From positions 1 through 29,030 of IMG/VR virus record IMGVR_UViG_3300043438_002991: 29,030 nt of DNA, one strand, 5' to 3'. The translations under genes and the position numbers were made by a program. The DNA is from a virus. The notes under the pieces are model-generated. The model searched no databases and had not been told where the DNA came from. It saw nothing but the letters and a program-made list of their open reading frames with translations. Within the stretch, counting starts at the first letter, position 1; the number at the start of each line of letters is the position of its first letter. Positions 1 through 6,554 of this stretch are shown here, in pieces.

Positions 1-1073
1 GTAAAGCCATCTAATATTGCTAAGTGATCTGGGCTTTGAGCCCACTCTGGGATGACGTATGATGTGCGTAAGTTAAATATTTTCTTAAGATCTTTAGACG
101 GTAACAGTAACTTATCTGATGAAAAGAATTGTAGCCCATATTCTTGGTTAAAGTCTTCTTCTGATCCTAAGTTTGCAATTGTTGATTGCTTCCATGCATC
201 ATCACGACCTGGAACTTGCCACCAATCTACTCTTAATGGAACATACGTATTTGCACCGTTCATTGCATCCATGTAAATATCGTAAAAGCGGTTCATACCA
301 TTTGGCGTGGACGTTATTATAATCTTTGAATTGGATGAGGCTGAAATTGTAGGATAAATTGCTCGATAAAAGAAGTCAAGATACGATGGATTAATATGTG
401 CAAACTCATCAATATATAATACATGAATTGTAAAACCAATACCTGTATTTTTAGTGGTAGTACGTCCAATTAATCGACAGCCATTGTCAAATTTCATTGA
501 CATTACGTTATTTGAAATACAGCCAGGTTTTAAGAAGAATGGTAAATTTTCAAGTACTGATTTAATCTTATCCAAAACCTCTTTAGTAGTTGATGCAATA
601 TTCGCTACAGCCAGAACATTTTTATCAGTATGGAAGATTAGGTACCATGCAATAAATACACCGGACATTACAGTCTTTCCAATTTGGCGACTTGCCATCA
701 GGCAATTAAATCGATTATTCTTAAATGACCTGATAATTTCTTCTTGATAGTCACGCAAGATAATTTGCTCAATACCTTGCTCCTGCATTACTTGAGCATA
801 TTTACCAGCAAAATAAACTGGGTCAGCTTTACATTTTCGGATTTCTTCAAGTTCTTCTGGCGTATATTCAAATACAATATTTGCCTTCTTCCAAACTGGA
901 TCATTGTCTTTAAATGGAGAATTTTTGATTGTTTTAATATCAATTGCCCCATTTTCAAAATCATCAAGTAATTGTTGCACCTTAACTGTTGTCCAAATCG
1001 CACTATTCTCTTGGTCAAGGTCAGAAAGCTTCATCTGAGTTCGACTTCCACTATTTGCTATAAAATCTTTCAT
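1..1073 (-). CDS. terL: Terminase large subunit (T4 gp17-like), C-terminal part beyond left edge
   Basis: ATP-driven DNA packaging motor and headful nuclease; acts at the prohead portal. I translated it by hand from the ATG at 1073-1071; 357 codons are visible and the frame runs off the left edge. Seen: an adenine-binding Q motif LRDYQEEII (about residues 106-114), Walker A SRQIGKT (128-134), Walker B VLYIDEFAHI with D222/E223, and the coupling motif TSTPNG (254-259). These have the T4 gp17 form (SRQ-GKT, TPNG). The N-terminal 100 residues are an acidic lead-in like that of T4-type terminases. T4 gp17 is about 610 aa, so the RNase H-like nuclease domain is essentially missing from the window. 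The start overlaps the terS stop in an ATGA tetranucleotide, implying translational coupling. All ATPase residues are intact. Confidence 0.95.
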   Translation of the reverse strand, partial: MKDFIANSGSRTQMKLSDLDQENSAIWTTVKVQQLLDDFENGAIDIKTIKNSPFKDNDPVWKKANIVFEYTPEELEEIRKCKADPVYFAGKYAQVMQEQGIEQIILRDYQEEIIRSFKNNRFNCLMASRQIGKTVMSGVFIAWYLIFHTDKNVLAVANIASTTKEVLDKIKSVLENLPFFLKPGCISNNVMSMKFDNGCRLIGRTTTKNTGIGFTIHVLYIDEFAHINPSYLDFFYRAIYPTISASSNSKIIITSTPNGMNRFYDIYMDAMNGANTYVPLRVDWWQVPGRDDAWKQSTIANLGSEEDFNQEYGLQFFSSDKLLLPSKDLKKIFNLRTSYVIPEWAQSPDHLAILDGF

Positions 1074-1816
1074 ATTAATGAATTGACGTCATCCATATAA
1101 TCAATATCGCTATCTTCTGTAATAATAACATTGGATACGCCTCTTTCTATCATAACTTCAGCTTTTCTACCTGGGTGAGTTAAGTGTCTTGAATCAGAAG
1201 TATCTTCTTCTATTTCAAGAGCGTCAATTTCTTTTATTAAATTTTTTGTACCGGCTGTGATGTAGTAATCGCTTGAACTTTGCGGTATTGCTCTTGCTTG
1301 TGGGCCGGTTCCACCTAATTCTTTTTGTGATATATCTTGATTTACCTTTTTATAGGTATCTTCTAGAAATAACATATAATTTGCTTGAGTTTTTACAACA
1401 GCTGTTAATTTATCTTGTAGTTGTCCAAATACTTCAAATAGTCTAGGATGAGTATTTCCTTGATTAATTTCTTCAGCAATTTTTTCAATTGCCATTCGAA
1501 TGGTTTTTAATTGAAAGAAAATATTTTGAATACTTGAATTATCAAGAACCTGTTTCTGTTTAATATATTCATGCTTGTCTAGTACGCCAAGATCAACATA
1601 AAACGAAAGAAGAGAGTCGGTAATATTTTTAGCCTGCTTTTCAAAACCTGCATTCATTTCAATAAAATCCAATGGAGGTGCTGCTGCAATTTCAGCAAGT
1701 TGCTCATCAATATTATCGTCTTCCTGATTAGGTCCACCTGAGTAGCTACTCAATAGTGATTCAAGTTCGCCCTTAATTTGAGCCTTTTTTTCCTTTGAGA
1801 ATACTGGTCCAGCCAT
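1070..1816 (-). CDS. terS: Terminase small subunit (T4 gp16-like)
   Basis: Recognises phage DNA and regulates the large terminase; forms rings through a central coiled coil. The 248-aa product is longer than T4 gp16 (164 aa). The key stretch is HPRLFEVFGQLQDKL followed by a helical segment (about residues 120-165), which closely resembles the SPRHMEVFATL segment and coiled coil that I recall for T4 gp16. A second match is the later helix TKNLIKEIDALE, where gp16 has a similar acidic helix. The N-terminus (1-60) is acidic and low complexity, and the tail (205-248) has acidic runs. It sits directly upstream of terL with an ATGA overlap, as expected for a terS-terL pair, and starts 3 nt after the 81-aa gene stop. 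No Shine-Dalgarno is visible before the ATG. Confidence 0.82.
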   Translation of the reverse strand: MAGPVFSKEKKAQIKGELESLLSSYSGGPNQEDDNIDEQLAEIAAAPPLDFIEMNAGFEKQAKNITDSLLSFYVDLGVLDKHEYIKQKQVLDNSSIQNIFFQLKTIRMAIEKIAEEINQGNTHPRLFEVFGQLQDKLTAVVKTQANYMLFLEDTYKKVNQDISQKELGGTGPQARAIPQSSSDYYITAGTKNLIKEIDALEIEEDTSDSRHLTHPGRKAEVMIERGVSNVIITEDSDIDYMDDVNSLI

Positions 1817-1819
1817 ACA

Positions 1820-2065
1820 TTAGTTTAGTCGATTTTCATTCTTATCTAGCGCTGGATTTGCAAATATTTTAATTTGTTTAACTGCCTCAATATGCTCGTA
1901 TATGTAAGCTTCAATATATGCAATAAACGAATCTAGTATTGGGTTTGCTCCAAACATTTGATTTGAAAGGACTCGCTTCATTAAGTTATCTTTATACATA
2001 TAACCTAAATGAAGACGTTTGTCTTTTCTATTATACACCTTTTGGTATAGAGAGTTTCTTATCAT
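1820..2065 (-). CDS. Small conserved-position unknown protein (81 aa) between gp6-like and terS
   Basis: I do not recognise this protein. It is 81 aa, basic in its N-terminal half (NRKDKRLHLGYMYKDNLMKR) and rich in Tyr/Ile in the C-terminal half (about residues 40-70), probably helical, with no signal peptide or membrane segment. Its ATG overlaps the stop of the upstream baseplate gene as ATGA, and the terS start follows its stop by 3 nt. It is therefore almost certainly translated as part of the operon. Position suggests a virion assembly or packaging accessory, but that is only context. Confidence 0.7.
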   Translation of the reverse strand: MIRNSLYQKVYNRKDKRLHLGYMYKDNLMKRVLSNQMFGANPILDSFIAYIEAYIYEHIEAVKQIKIFANPALDKNENRLN

Positions 2066-3756
2066 ATAATTCCAGTATTTTTACGAGCAACTTGTGCTTT
2101 AATTGAAATATTTAGTGCGCCTAGTGCCGAGTCGGATAAACCTTCGGCATACTTATTACCTTGAGAATCAGTCCAACCTCCACGTACTACTGGAAATTCG
2201 TCTAACCCAATAATAATATCGTTAAAATCATCAAGCCCTACTAGAGTTTCACTTGCTGGATTTGCAGTTCTATAAAGTTCATTAAGCTCGCTTAGCATAT
2301 TAATACTAACTGAATCAACTCCATTAATTGCTTCAACTACTGTAATTAAATCACTTTTTGGAACACGATCTTGGCGTTTTAATTTAATGAAATATTTACC
2401 TAGAGCATCAGCAATATCAGACTTAACAATATCTTGAGAAACATCATCAAACGCAATAATACTTAGATTAATAATGTATCTGGTAATTTTTGGATCAACT
2501 ATTTTTAAGTCAGTTGAAATCATTTTTGTTCCAGATTTTTCAACATATTTCATTAACTCGTTCTTTTGAAAATTTGTTAACTTAAAATTGCTGATTGGTA
2601 AATTAAAATAATCAGTTCCATTTTTAAACATTTGGGTAACATCTGGTACTAAGAATAAATTAATCATTCTAGAATCTAGGATATTGCCAGTTGAATCTTG
2701 ATCTAGAAATACTTTAATTGTTGAAAACATTTGCATTTTTTGCAATAGAACTTCATAATTATCTAGATTAACTAGTGCAAAACTTTTTGATGCTCGCGGT
2801 GCAATTAATCGGGTTAAGGTAGGATCCTCTGGGTCTACTCCAAAATTTGGAGCACTTATTGTTACAATTGTAAAATAGTCACTCATTATAATTTCTTCCC
2901 CAATTGGAGAAAATCCAGTATCAACAAAAGAAAATACTACTTGTGCATTATTATCAACTTTAACATTGCCAGAAGAACCGTCAGTATTTAAGTATTCAAC
3001 CACAATGGTTGACCCGGTATTTGGAATTTTACCAAATGATCCATTACCAAAATAGATGTCTAATCCATTTGTTATACCGGTTTTTGCAAGAAAACCTTTT
3101 GCTCCTCTTGGAATATCTAATAAGGACTCGTATTTGGTCCATTTCTCTCCATTAACGTATACATTAACGATAAAATTATCAATATAAAAATTGTTTGGTG
3201 CTCCCATTTGATAGCTTTCAAATGCAATACCTTTTGCTGTAAATGTTTGGGATTCAATTTGGCCTTGACGAATACTAAAAATTGCAGTAGTTTCTGCACC
3301 ACTTAGTGCAAGTCTAACTTCTTCTTGAGTAAGTTCAATTGCATAGGTAAGTCCATTATTTTCACAACGAACTCTAAATAGGTTATTAAGCACAACTTTA
3401 GTGGCCGGCGCTGTAATATTGGGTTTTCTAACAAGTCGGATTTGACCAGTTGCACCAATTGCTCTACTTGGGTTATGGCCAGCCAAAGTGGCTAATGAAT
3501 AGATTGATGAAACTCGACTTGCTTCATTTATATTTAGTTCAGTAATTGAGTCTTCAATATAATAAAAAATAAGTTGACTTAAGTTTTCTACAACAATTAA
3601 TAGCTGCCCAAATGGAGAAGCTGCAGTAAATACAGAACGGCTCTGTTTAAACTTTGTTTGTAAGAATTGTATAGTTTCGCTAAGAATATCTCTAACTCGT
3701 ATATTTAAACTAGTAAAGAGCCTTAGACTGGTATTTTGTTTAGTAAGGTTTGCCAT
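2062..3756 (-). CDS. gp6: Baseplate wedge protein, T4 gp6-like (Baseplate_J family)
   Basis: Structural protein of the baseplate wedge; in T4, gp6 dimers form the continuous ring that transmits contraction. The product is 564 aa (T4 gp6 is about 660). Seen: an N-terminal helical segment (residues 1-110); a beta-rich core with LYVDGAEW-like VNVYVNGEKWTKYESL (about 195-212); then LDIYFGNGSFGKIPNTGS and IVVEYLNTDG. These line up with the FYFGEG and IVIEYISTNGA segments I recall for T4 gp6. The C-terminal part has the alpha/beta modules typical of Baseplate_J proteins (LINLFLVPD and IIAFDDVSQDIVKSDIADALGKYF). It is the first gene of the minus-strand operon leading to terS-terL, so it is transcribed from the divergent region at 3757-3852. 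The ATG has no obvious ribosome-binding site. Confidence 0.82.
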   Translation of the reverse strand: MANLTKQNTSLRLFTSLNIRVRDILSETIQFLQTKFKQSRSVFTAASPFGQLLIVVENLSQLIFYYIEDSITELNINEASRVSSIYSLATLAGHNPSRAIGATGQIRLVRKPNITAPATKVVLNNLFRVRCENNGLTYAIELTQEEVRLALSGAETTAIFSIRQGQIESQTFTAKGIAFESYQMGAPNNFYIDNFIVNVYVNGEKWTKYESLLDIPRGAKGFLAKTGITNGLDIYFGNGSFGKIPNTGSTIVVEYLNTDGSSGNVKVDNNAQVVFSFVDTGFSPIGEEIIMSDYFTIVTISAPNFGVDPEDPTLTRLIAPRASKSFALVNLDNYEVLLQKMQMFSTIKVFLDQDSTGNILDSRMINLFLVPDVTQMFKNGTDYFNLPISNFKLTNFQKNELMKYVEKSGTKMISTDLKIVDPKITRYIINLSIIAFDDVSQDIVKSDIADALGKYFIKLKRQDRVPKSDLITVVEAINGVDSVSINMLSELNELYRTANPASETLVGLDDFNDIIIGLDEFPVVRGGWTDSQGNKYAEGLSDSALGALNISIKAQVARKNTGII

Positions 3757-3852
3757 TTAAGGAGTAGCTTCTTTTAGGTTATTTATCAGCAGAGTAAAAC
3801 GTTTATGAAAGAGACCACCTGTATAAATAATTAGGTATAATAGTTATTATAT
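3757..3852. promoter_or_regulatory. Divergent intergenic control region between gp6-like gene and tmRNA
   Basis: A 96-bp AT-rich gap separates two head-to-head transcription units, so it must carry promoters for both directions or be read through. On the plus strand it holds TATAAATA (3822-3829) and TATAAT (3836-3841). On the minus strand GATAAATA (plus-strand 3781-3788 area) lies about 25-30 nt before the gp6 ATG and matches the T4 late-promoter octamer at 7 of 8 positions. No good -35 TTGACA is seen for either direction. Confidence 0.6.
3822..3829 (+). promoter_or_regulatory. T4-type late promoter octamer (TATAAATA) upstream of tmRNA
   Basis: This is an exact match to the T4 late promoter consensus TATAAATA, in non-coding DNA 23 nt before the mature tmRNA 5' end. 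A start about 6-7 nt downstream would give a short leader that RNase P would remove. The alternative is a sigma70-like -10 box TATAAT at 3836-3841, which lacks a matching -35. It is the only exact octamer I noticed in the non-coding DNA of the window. Confidence 0.45.
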
Positions 3853-4219
3853 GGGGATAACCGGTTTTGACAGAAATTATCGGTTACGCTTGCACGCCGA
3901 GGATGATGCTAAGACTCGTTAAAATGTATTACAAACAATAAGTGGCAACACTACTTTCTGGAGCCTAGTTAACCAAGGCGTTAACACTCCTGTTACTGAA
4001 GAGCTTTTAGCTGCATAAGTAACCAAGCGGCAACTGCTTGACTAACCAAAGTTGCAAAACCAGCATGGCGTAGCGGCCAAGTCGAACCGTTACCGACTTT
4101 AACTTTAAGTCGTTAAAGAATAAGATATTTCGTCCAATTAGAAAAATGGACTAAGCGTGTAAATGAAAGTTTAATTAGAGGTTTTTTGGACGGCGGTTCG
4201 ATTCCGCCTATCTCCACCA
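3853..4219 (+). ncRNA. ssrA: Transfer-messenger RNA (tmRNA), phage-encoded
   Basis: tmRNA rescues stalled ribosomes by acting first as alanyl-tRNA and then as mRNA for a degradation tag. The 5' end GGGGATA pairs with TATCTCC (4209-4215) as a 7-bp acceptor stem, followed by discriminator A and an encoded CCA (4217-4219). The T arm is GGCGG-TTCGATT-CCGCC (4192-4208). The D-like loop region holds GGTTTTGACAG. P2 pairs ACGCTT (3886-3891) with AAGCGT (4153-4158). PK1 can form from CGAG/CTCG (3898-3901 with 3915-3918) plus a weak TGATG/TATTA helix. PK2 is clear: AAGC/GCTT (4025-4028 with 4036-4039), with loop GCAAC (4030-4034) pairing with GTTGC (4051-4055). Further hairpins (AAGTCG/CGACTT, CTTTAA/TTAAAG, GTCCA/TGGAC) fill the 3' part. 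The length of 367 nt is normal. It is one-piece, not permuted. No smpB is visible here, so host SmpB is presumably used. Confidence 0.95.
3944..4018 (+). other. tmRNA tag-peptide reading frame (predicted 24 aa plus stop)
   Basis: The frame begins at GGC (3944), 12 nt after the end of the proposed PK1; E. coli has 11 nt there. The preceding bases AATAAGT resemble the E. coli AATAGTC element before its resume codon. It reads GNTTFWSLVNQG, then VNTPVTEELLAA, then TAA at 4016-4018. The end LLAA fits the xLAA degron recognised by ClpXP/ClpAP. The resume codon is inferred; a later start in the same frame would shorten the tag without changing the degron. Confidence 0.7.
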
Positions 4220-4220
4220 C

Positions 4221-4254
4221 AAAAAGGTATCCAGCATTGGGTACCTTTTTTATT
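4221..4254 (+). terminator. Rho-independent terminator of tmRNA
   Basis: The stem is AAAAAGGTATCC (4221-4232) with GGGTACCTTTTT (4239-4250), 12 bp including one T-G wobble, with loop AGCATT, followed by TATTTT. It starts 1 nt after the encoded CCA. The flanking A and T runs make it potentially bidirectional. Confidence 0.88.
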
Positions 4255-4292
4255 TTCTAAGAGTTGAGTCTGGACATAAATAAATAAACCAG

Positions 4293-5048
4293 ATGAAAAC
4301 ATTAAACACAGACGATATTTTTCTAAGAAATTTAACAATTGCCTTGCTTGATTTGTTAAACGGAGAAATGGAGATTATTATTGCAAGGAATGATCATAAT
4401 GAAACTTTTAAAGTTCCATTTCTTTATAATTATGGAACAGATGAAGGCTTCTTAAAGGATTTTTATATTGGCCTGCCAGATAACTGTCGCATTCCAGCAG
4501 CAGAAGGCACCTATGATATTATTCCTAGAGGAATTGTAACTTTGTCAAGCTTCCAAGTTAAACCTTCTGATATTACAAATAAGTTTGTTAGGGGTAGTTT
4601 TACTGAACCTGAAAGAGGAGAAAATGATGAAAATATCCTAACTGGCTATTCAGCTCAGCTATTTTCTTTTCCAATGTCAATTAAATTCGATATTAAAATT
4701 ATTTGTGATAACTTAAATAAAGCATTTAAGATTGCTGAAAATATGTTACATATTTTTTATTCAAACCGGGTAATGTATTTTCAATATCACGGAGTAAGAA
4801 TTCCTGCTCAATTTCAATTTCCGGCAAATGAAACAGTTGATAAGACTTATAAGTTTACAATGCTTGAAAATAATAAACTAAACGTTATTTTATCAGTTGA
4901 CGTTGAGACATATTTACCTAGTTTTGAACATACTTCTAAACGTAAAAGTTCAAATGTTATTGAAAGATTTGAAGTTAATCGTAAAGGCCCAGGTGGTGAT
5001 AAATTAACTAAAACTGAATGGGTTGATCAAAACAGTCCAAATACTTAA
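4293..5048 (+). CDS. gp15: Tail sheath stabiliser / tail completion protein (T4 gp15-like)
   Basis: In T4, gp15 forms the terminator hexamer that caps the tail and joins it to the neck. The 251-aa product (T4 gp15 272 aa) shows the same order of features: an N-terminal helix ending in LLNGEMEIII (about 15-30), then FKVPFLYNYGTDEGFLKDF, where gp15 has FIRVPITYASKEHFMMKL. Next come IPRGIVTLSSFQVKP (about 80-95) in place of LPRINLHLVDFSYN, and SFPMSIKFDIKIICDNLNKA followed by IAENMLHIF, matching the PIKMIYELSIFTRYEDD...VEQILPYF block. The comparison is from memory of T4 gp15. The C-terminal 40 residues are polar and probably flexible. It lies 73 nt after the tmRNA on the same strand, beyond the tmRNA terminator. 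Its start has an AT-rich leader (CATAAATAAATAAACC) and no Shine-Dalgarno. Confidence 0.72.
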   Translation: MKTLNTDDIFLRNLTIALLDLLNGEMEIIIARNDHNETFKVPFLYNYGTDEGFLKDFYIGLPDNCRIPAAEGTYDIIPRGIVTLSSFQVKPSDITNKFVRGSFTEPERGENDENILTGYSAQLFSFPMSIKFDIKIICDNLNKAFKIAENMLHIFYSNRVMYFQYHGVRIPAQFQFPANETVDKTYKFTMLENNKLNVILSVDVETYLPSFEHTSKRKSSNVIERFEVNRKGPGGDKLTKTEWVDQNSPNT

Positions 5049-5065
5049 AATAATAAAATAAACAA

Positions 5066-5926
5066 ATGTCAACTTCAAAATCATTTGCATACAATACAGG
5101 TTCTCCAATTGCTGGAACTGACCAAGTTGGAGATCTAGCAATTAGCGTAGACGCCCAAGATTACACAACTTCACCTGGTGGAGTTCAATGGTGGCAAGGT
5201 CCTGATGAAGATTTGGGATATGTTATTGCGTATTCGCAGCCTGATGGACTACACCCAACTCCAATATTCGGTACAACTGCATCAGTTGGATTTAATAGAG
5301 CAACCTCATTGACCGAAGCAGCTTTCATTAACGTTGCAAATAGCGTAAGCGGCCAAGTTTTTATAAGCGGCAATGCTGCAAGTACCTGGTTAACTGATAA
5401 CGGATATTGGAATAATTGGTCAAGTTTTGGAAGTTCAGGATTTCAATGGATGACAATTAGTTCAGTTACCGGAAGTTCAGCATCAGGAGTAGGTCAAAAC
5501 TCAATTGGAATTACAATTAGTCAAAGCGCTGGAGGTATGGAACAGCATACTGGTATGTATGCGGCAAATACATTCCCAGAAGAATATGGAGTACCGTTTG
5601 ATGGTATTCAAATTTTAAATCAATCAGCTGGAATATTTACAGCAATATTTAGCCAACCTGTTACAGATCCATTGGTTGCATTTGCCAGCGTAGGTAATCC
5701 TGGATTACAGGTGCCAGTTCAAGTATCTGCGCCATTTACTCCAATTTGGGAAACTGCTACCACTTATCAAAATGCAGTTAATGGAACTCAATACACTCAG
5801 TTTACTGGACAAGAAGGATATAATATTATTCGAATAGACGGTACCGTAAGTATGGTAAGTTTTAATTACACCGTGTCGGAATACTATTGTACAGTTTGCT
5901 TTGGATTTGTTGATCAAAATGCATAA
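5066..5926 (+). CDS. Beta-rich virion or adhesin candidate (286 aa)
   Basis: I cannot assign a family with certainty. The N-terminus, NTGSPIAGTDQVGDLAI followed by GGVQWWQGPDEDLGYVIAY (about residues 10-55), looks like a module I associate with tail or fibre proteins of environmental phages. The middle (60-165) is Ser/Gly/Asn-rich with IGITISQSAGGMEQH. The C-terminal half (165-286) alternates hydrophobic and polar residues as in a beta sandwich: GIFTAIFSQPVTDPLVAFASVG and SMVSFNYTVSEYYCTVCFGFV. There is no signal peptide or membrane helix. It follows the gp15-like gene by 17 nt, so it is probably co-transcribed and a structural component, possibly a receptor- or glycan-binding decoration. Its stop abuts the stop of the opposing gene with no spacer. 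Confidence 0.62.
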   Translation: MSTSKSFAYNTGSPIAGTDQVGDLAISVDAQDYTTSPGGVQWWQGPDEDLGYVIAYSQPDGLHPTPIFGTTASVGFNRATSLTEAAFINVANSVSGQVFISGNAASTWLTDNGYWNNWSSFGSSGFQWMTISSVTGSSASGVGQNSIGITISQSAGGMEQHTGMYAANTFPEEYGVPFDGIQILNQSAGIFTAIFSQPVTDPLVAFASVGNPGLQVPVQVSAPFTPIWETATTYQNAVNGTQYTQFTGQEGYNIIRIDGTVSMVSFNYTVSEYYCTVCFGFVDQNA

Positions 5927-6544
5927 TTAGTCAAAATCTAATTCCAGATCAAAATTATAATATTGGAAAGTTGCAGTGAAAGTTGTAAACTGCGGAGTTA
6001 TTGATGAATATGATAGATTCATTTCACTTAATGACTTTAGCATTGGTCTATTAAAAATAATAGACGAAACTGCATAACCTTCATTATTTAAGAGAGTTAA
6101 TCGGATTGGATGAAAGAATGGATGATTTACATTTGAGATTGGATTTACCGTTAACGCTTGGCCTAATGAATTATTGCCAAGATTCTCTGGATTAACATTT
6201 GCTGGTTCTAAATAATTTAGCGCATTATCTAAAAATATAAAATAGTTTAGGTATGCATCAGTTAACTTAAAAGTTAATTTAAGCTCTCTAGTAAATTGAT
6301 CAGCTATTGGTTTTGCACTCTGTAATTCTTGAATCTTGCCAAGTGTTCGGATTTGAGTTGGTAAAGTTGAAGAAAATCCTGGAAAATTCACAGTTTGTAT
6401 AGTTGATGCCATAAAATCAGATAATGACTTATATGGCAATAGCAGACTTCTATAATATTTGTTGTACTTTTGCTGTACTACATCATTAAAGAAGTCCATT
6501 GGTAAGTTTATGAGAAAACTGTTTTGTCTGGCGTTTAATAGCAT
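5927..6544 (-). CDS. Tail-tube-like protein (possible T4 gp19-family relative)
   Basis: The 205-aa product has the layout of T4-type tube proteins. An N-terminal NSFLINLPMDFF strand is followed by a QTVNFPGFSST segment (about 52-62), like the ALPAG loop region of gp19. Next comes a beta hairpin RELKLTFKLTDAYLNYFIFLD (about 86-106). The end is SITPQFTTFTATFQYYNFDLEL, an alternating strand pair typical of the gp19 C-terminus. No motif is diagnostic, so it could instead be a tube-initiator or baseplate-hub tube paralogue. It is the last gene of the long minus-strand fibre/glycosylation array, 10 nt after the 910-aa enzyme, which ties that cassette to virion genes. Confidence 0.5.
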   Translation of the reverse strand: MLLNARQNSFLINLPMDFFNDVVQQKYNKYYRSLLLPYKSLSDFMASTIQTVNFPGFSSTLPTQIRTLGKIQELQSAKPIADQFTRELKLTFKLTDAYLNYFIFLDNALNYLEPANVNPENLGNNSLGQALTVNPISNVNHPFFHPIRLTLLNNEGYAVSSIIFNRPMLKSLSEMNLSYSSITPQFTTFTATFQYYNFDLELDFD

Positions 6545-6554
6545 ATAGAATTAT

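Noticed and set aside
454-971. Plus-strand open frames of 75-97 codons at the left end
   Set aside because: They lie antisense to terL, whose frame carries all terminase motifs.
3944-3970. Alternative short tmRNA tag (ATLLSGA-like) in another frame ending at TAG 3967-3969
   Set aside because: It lacks the LAA-type degron, whereas the chosen frame ends in LLAA followed by TAA and the usual downstream PK2.
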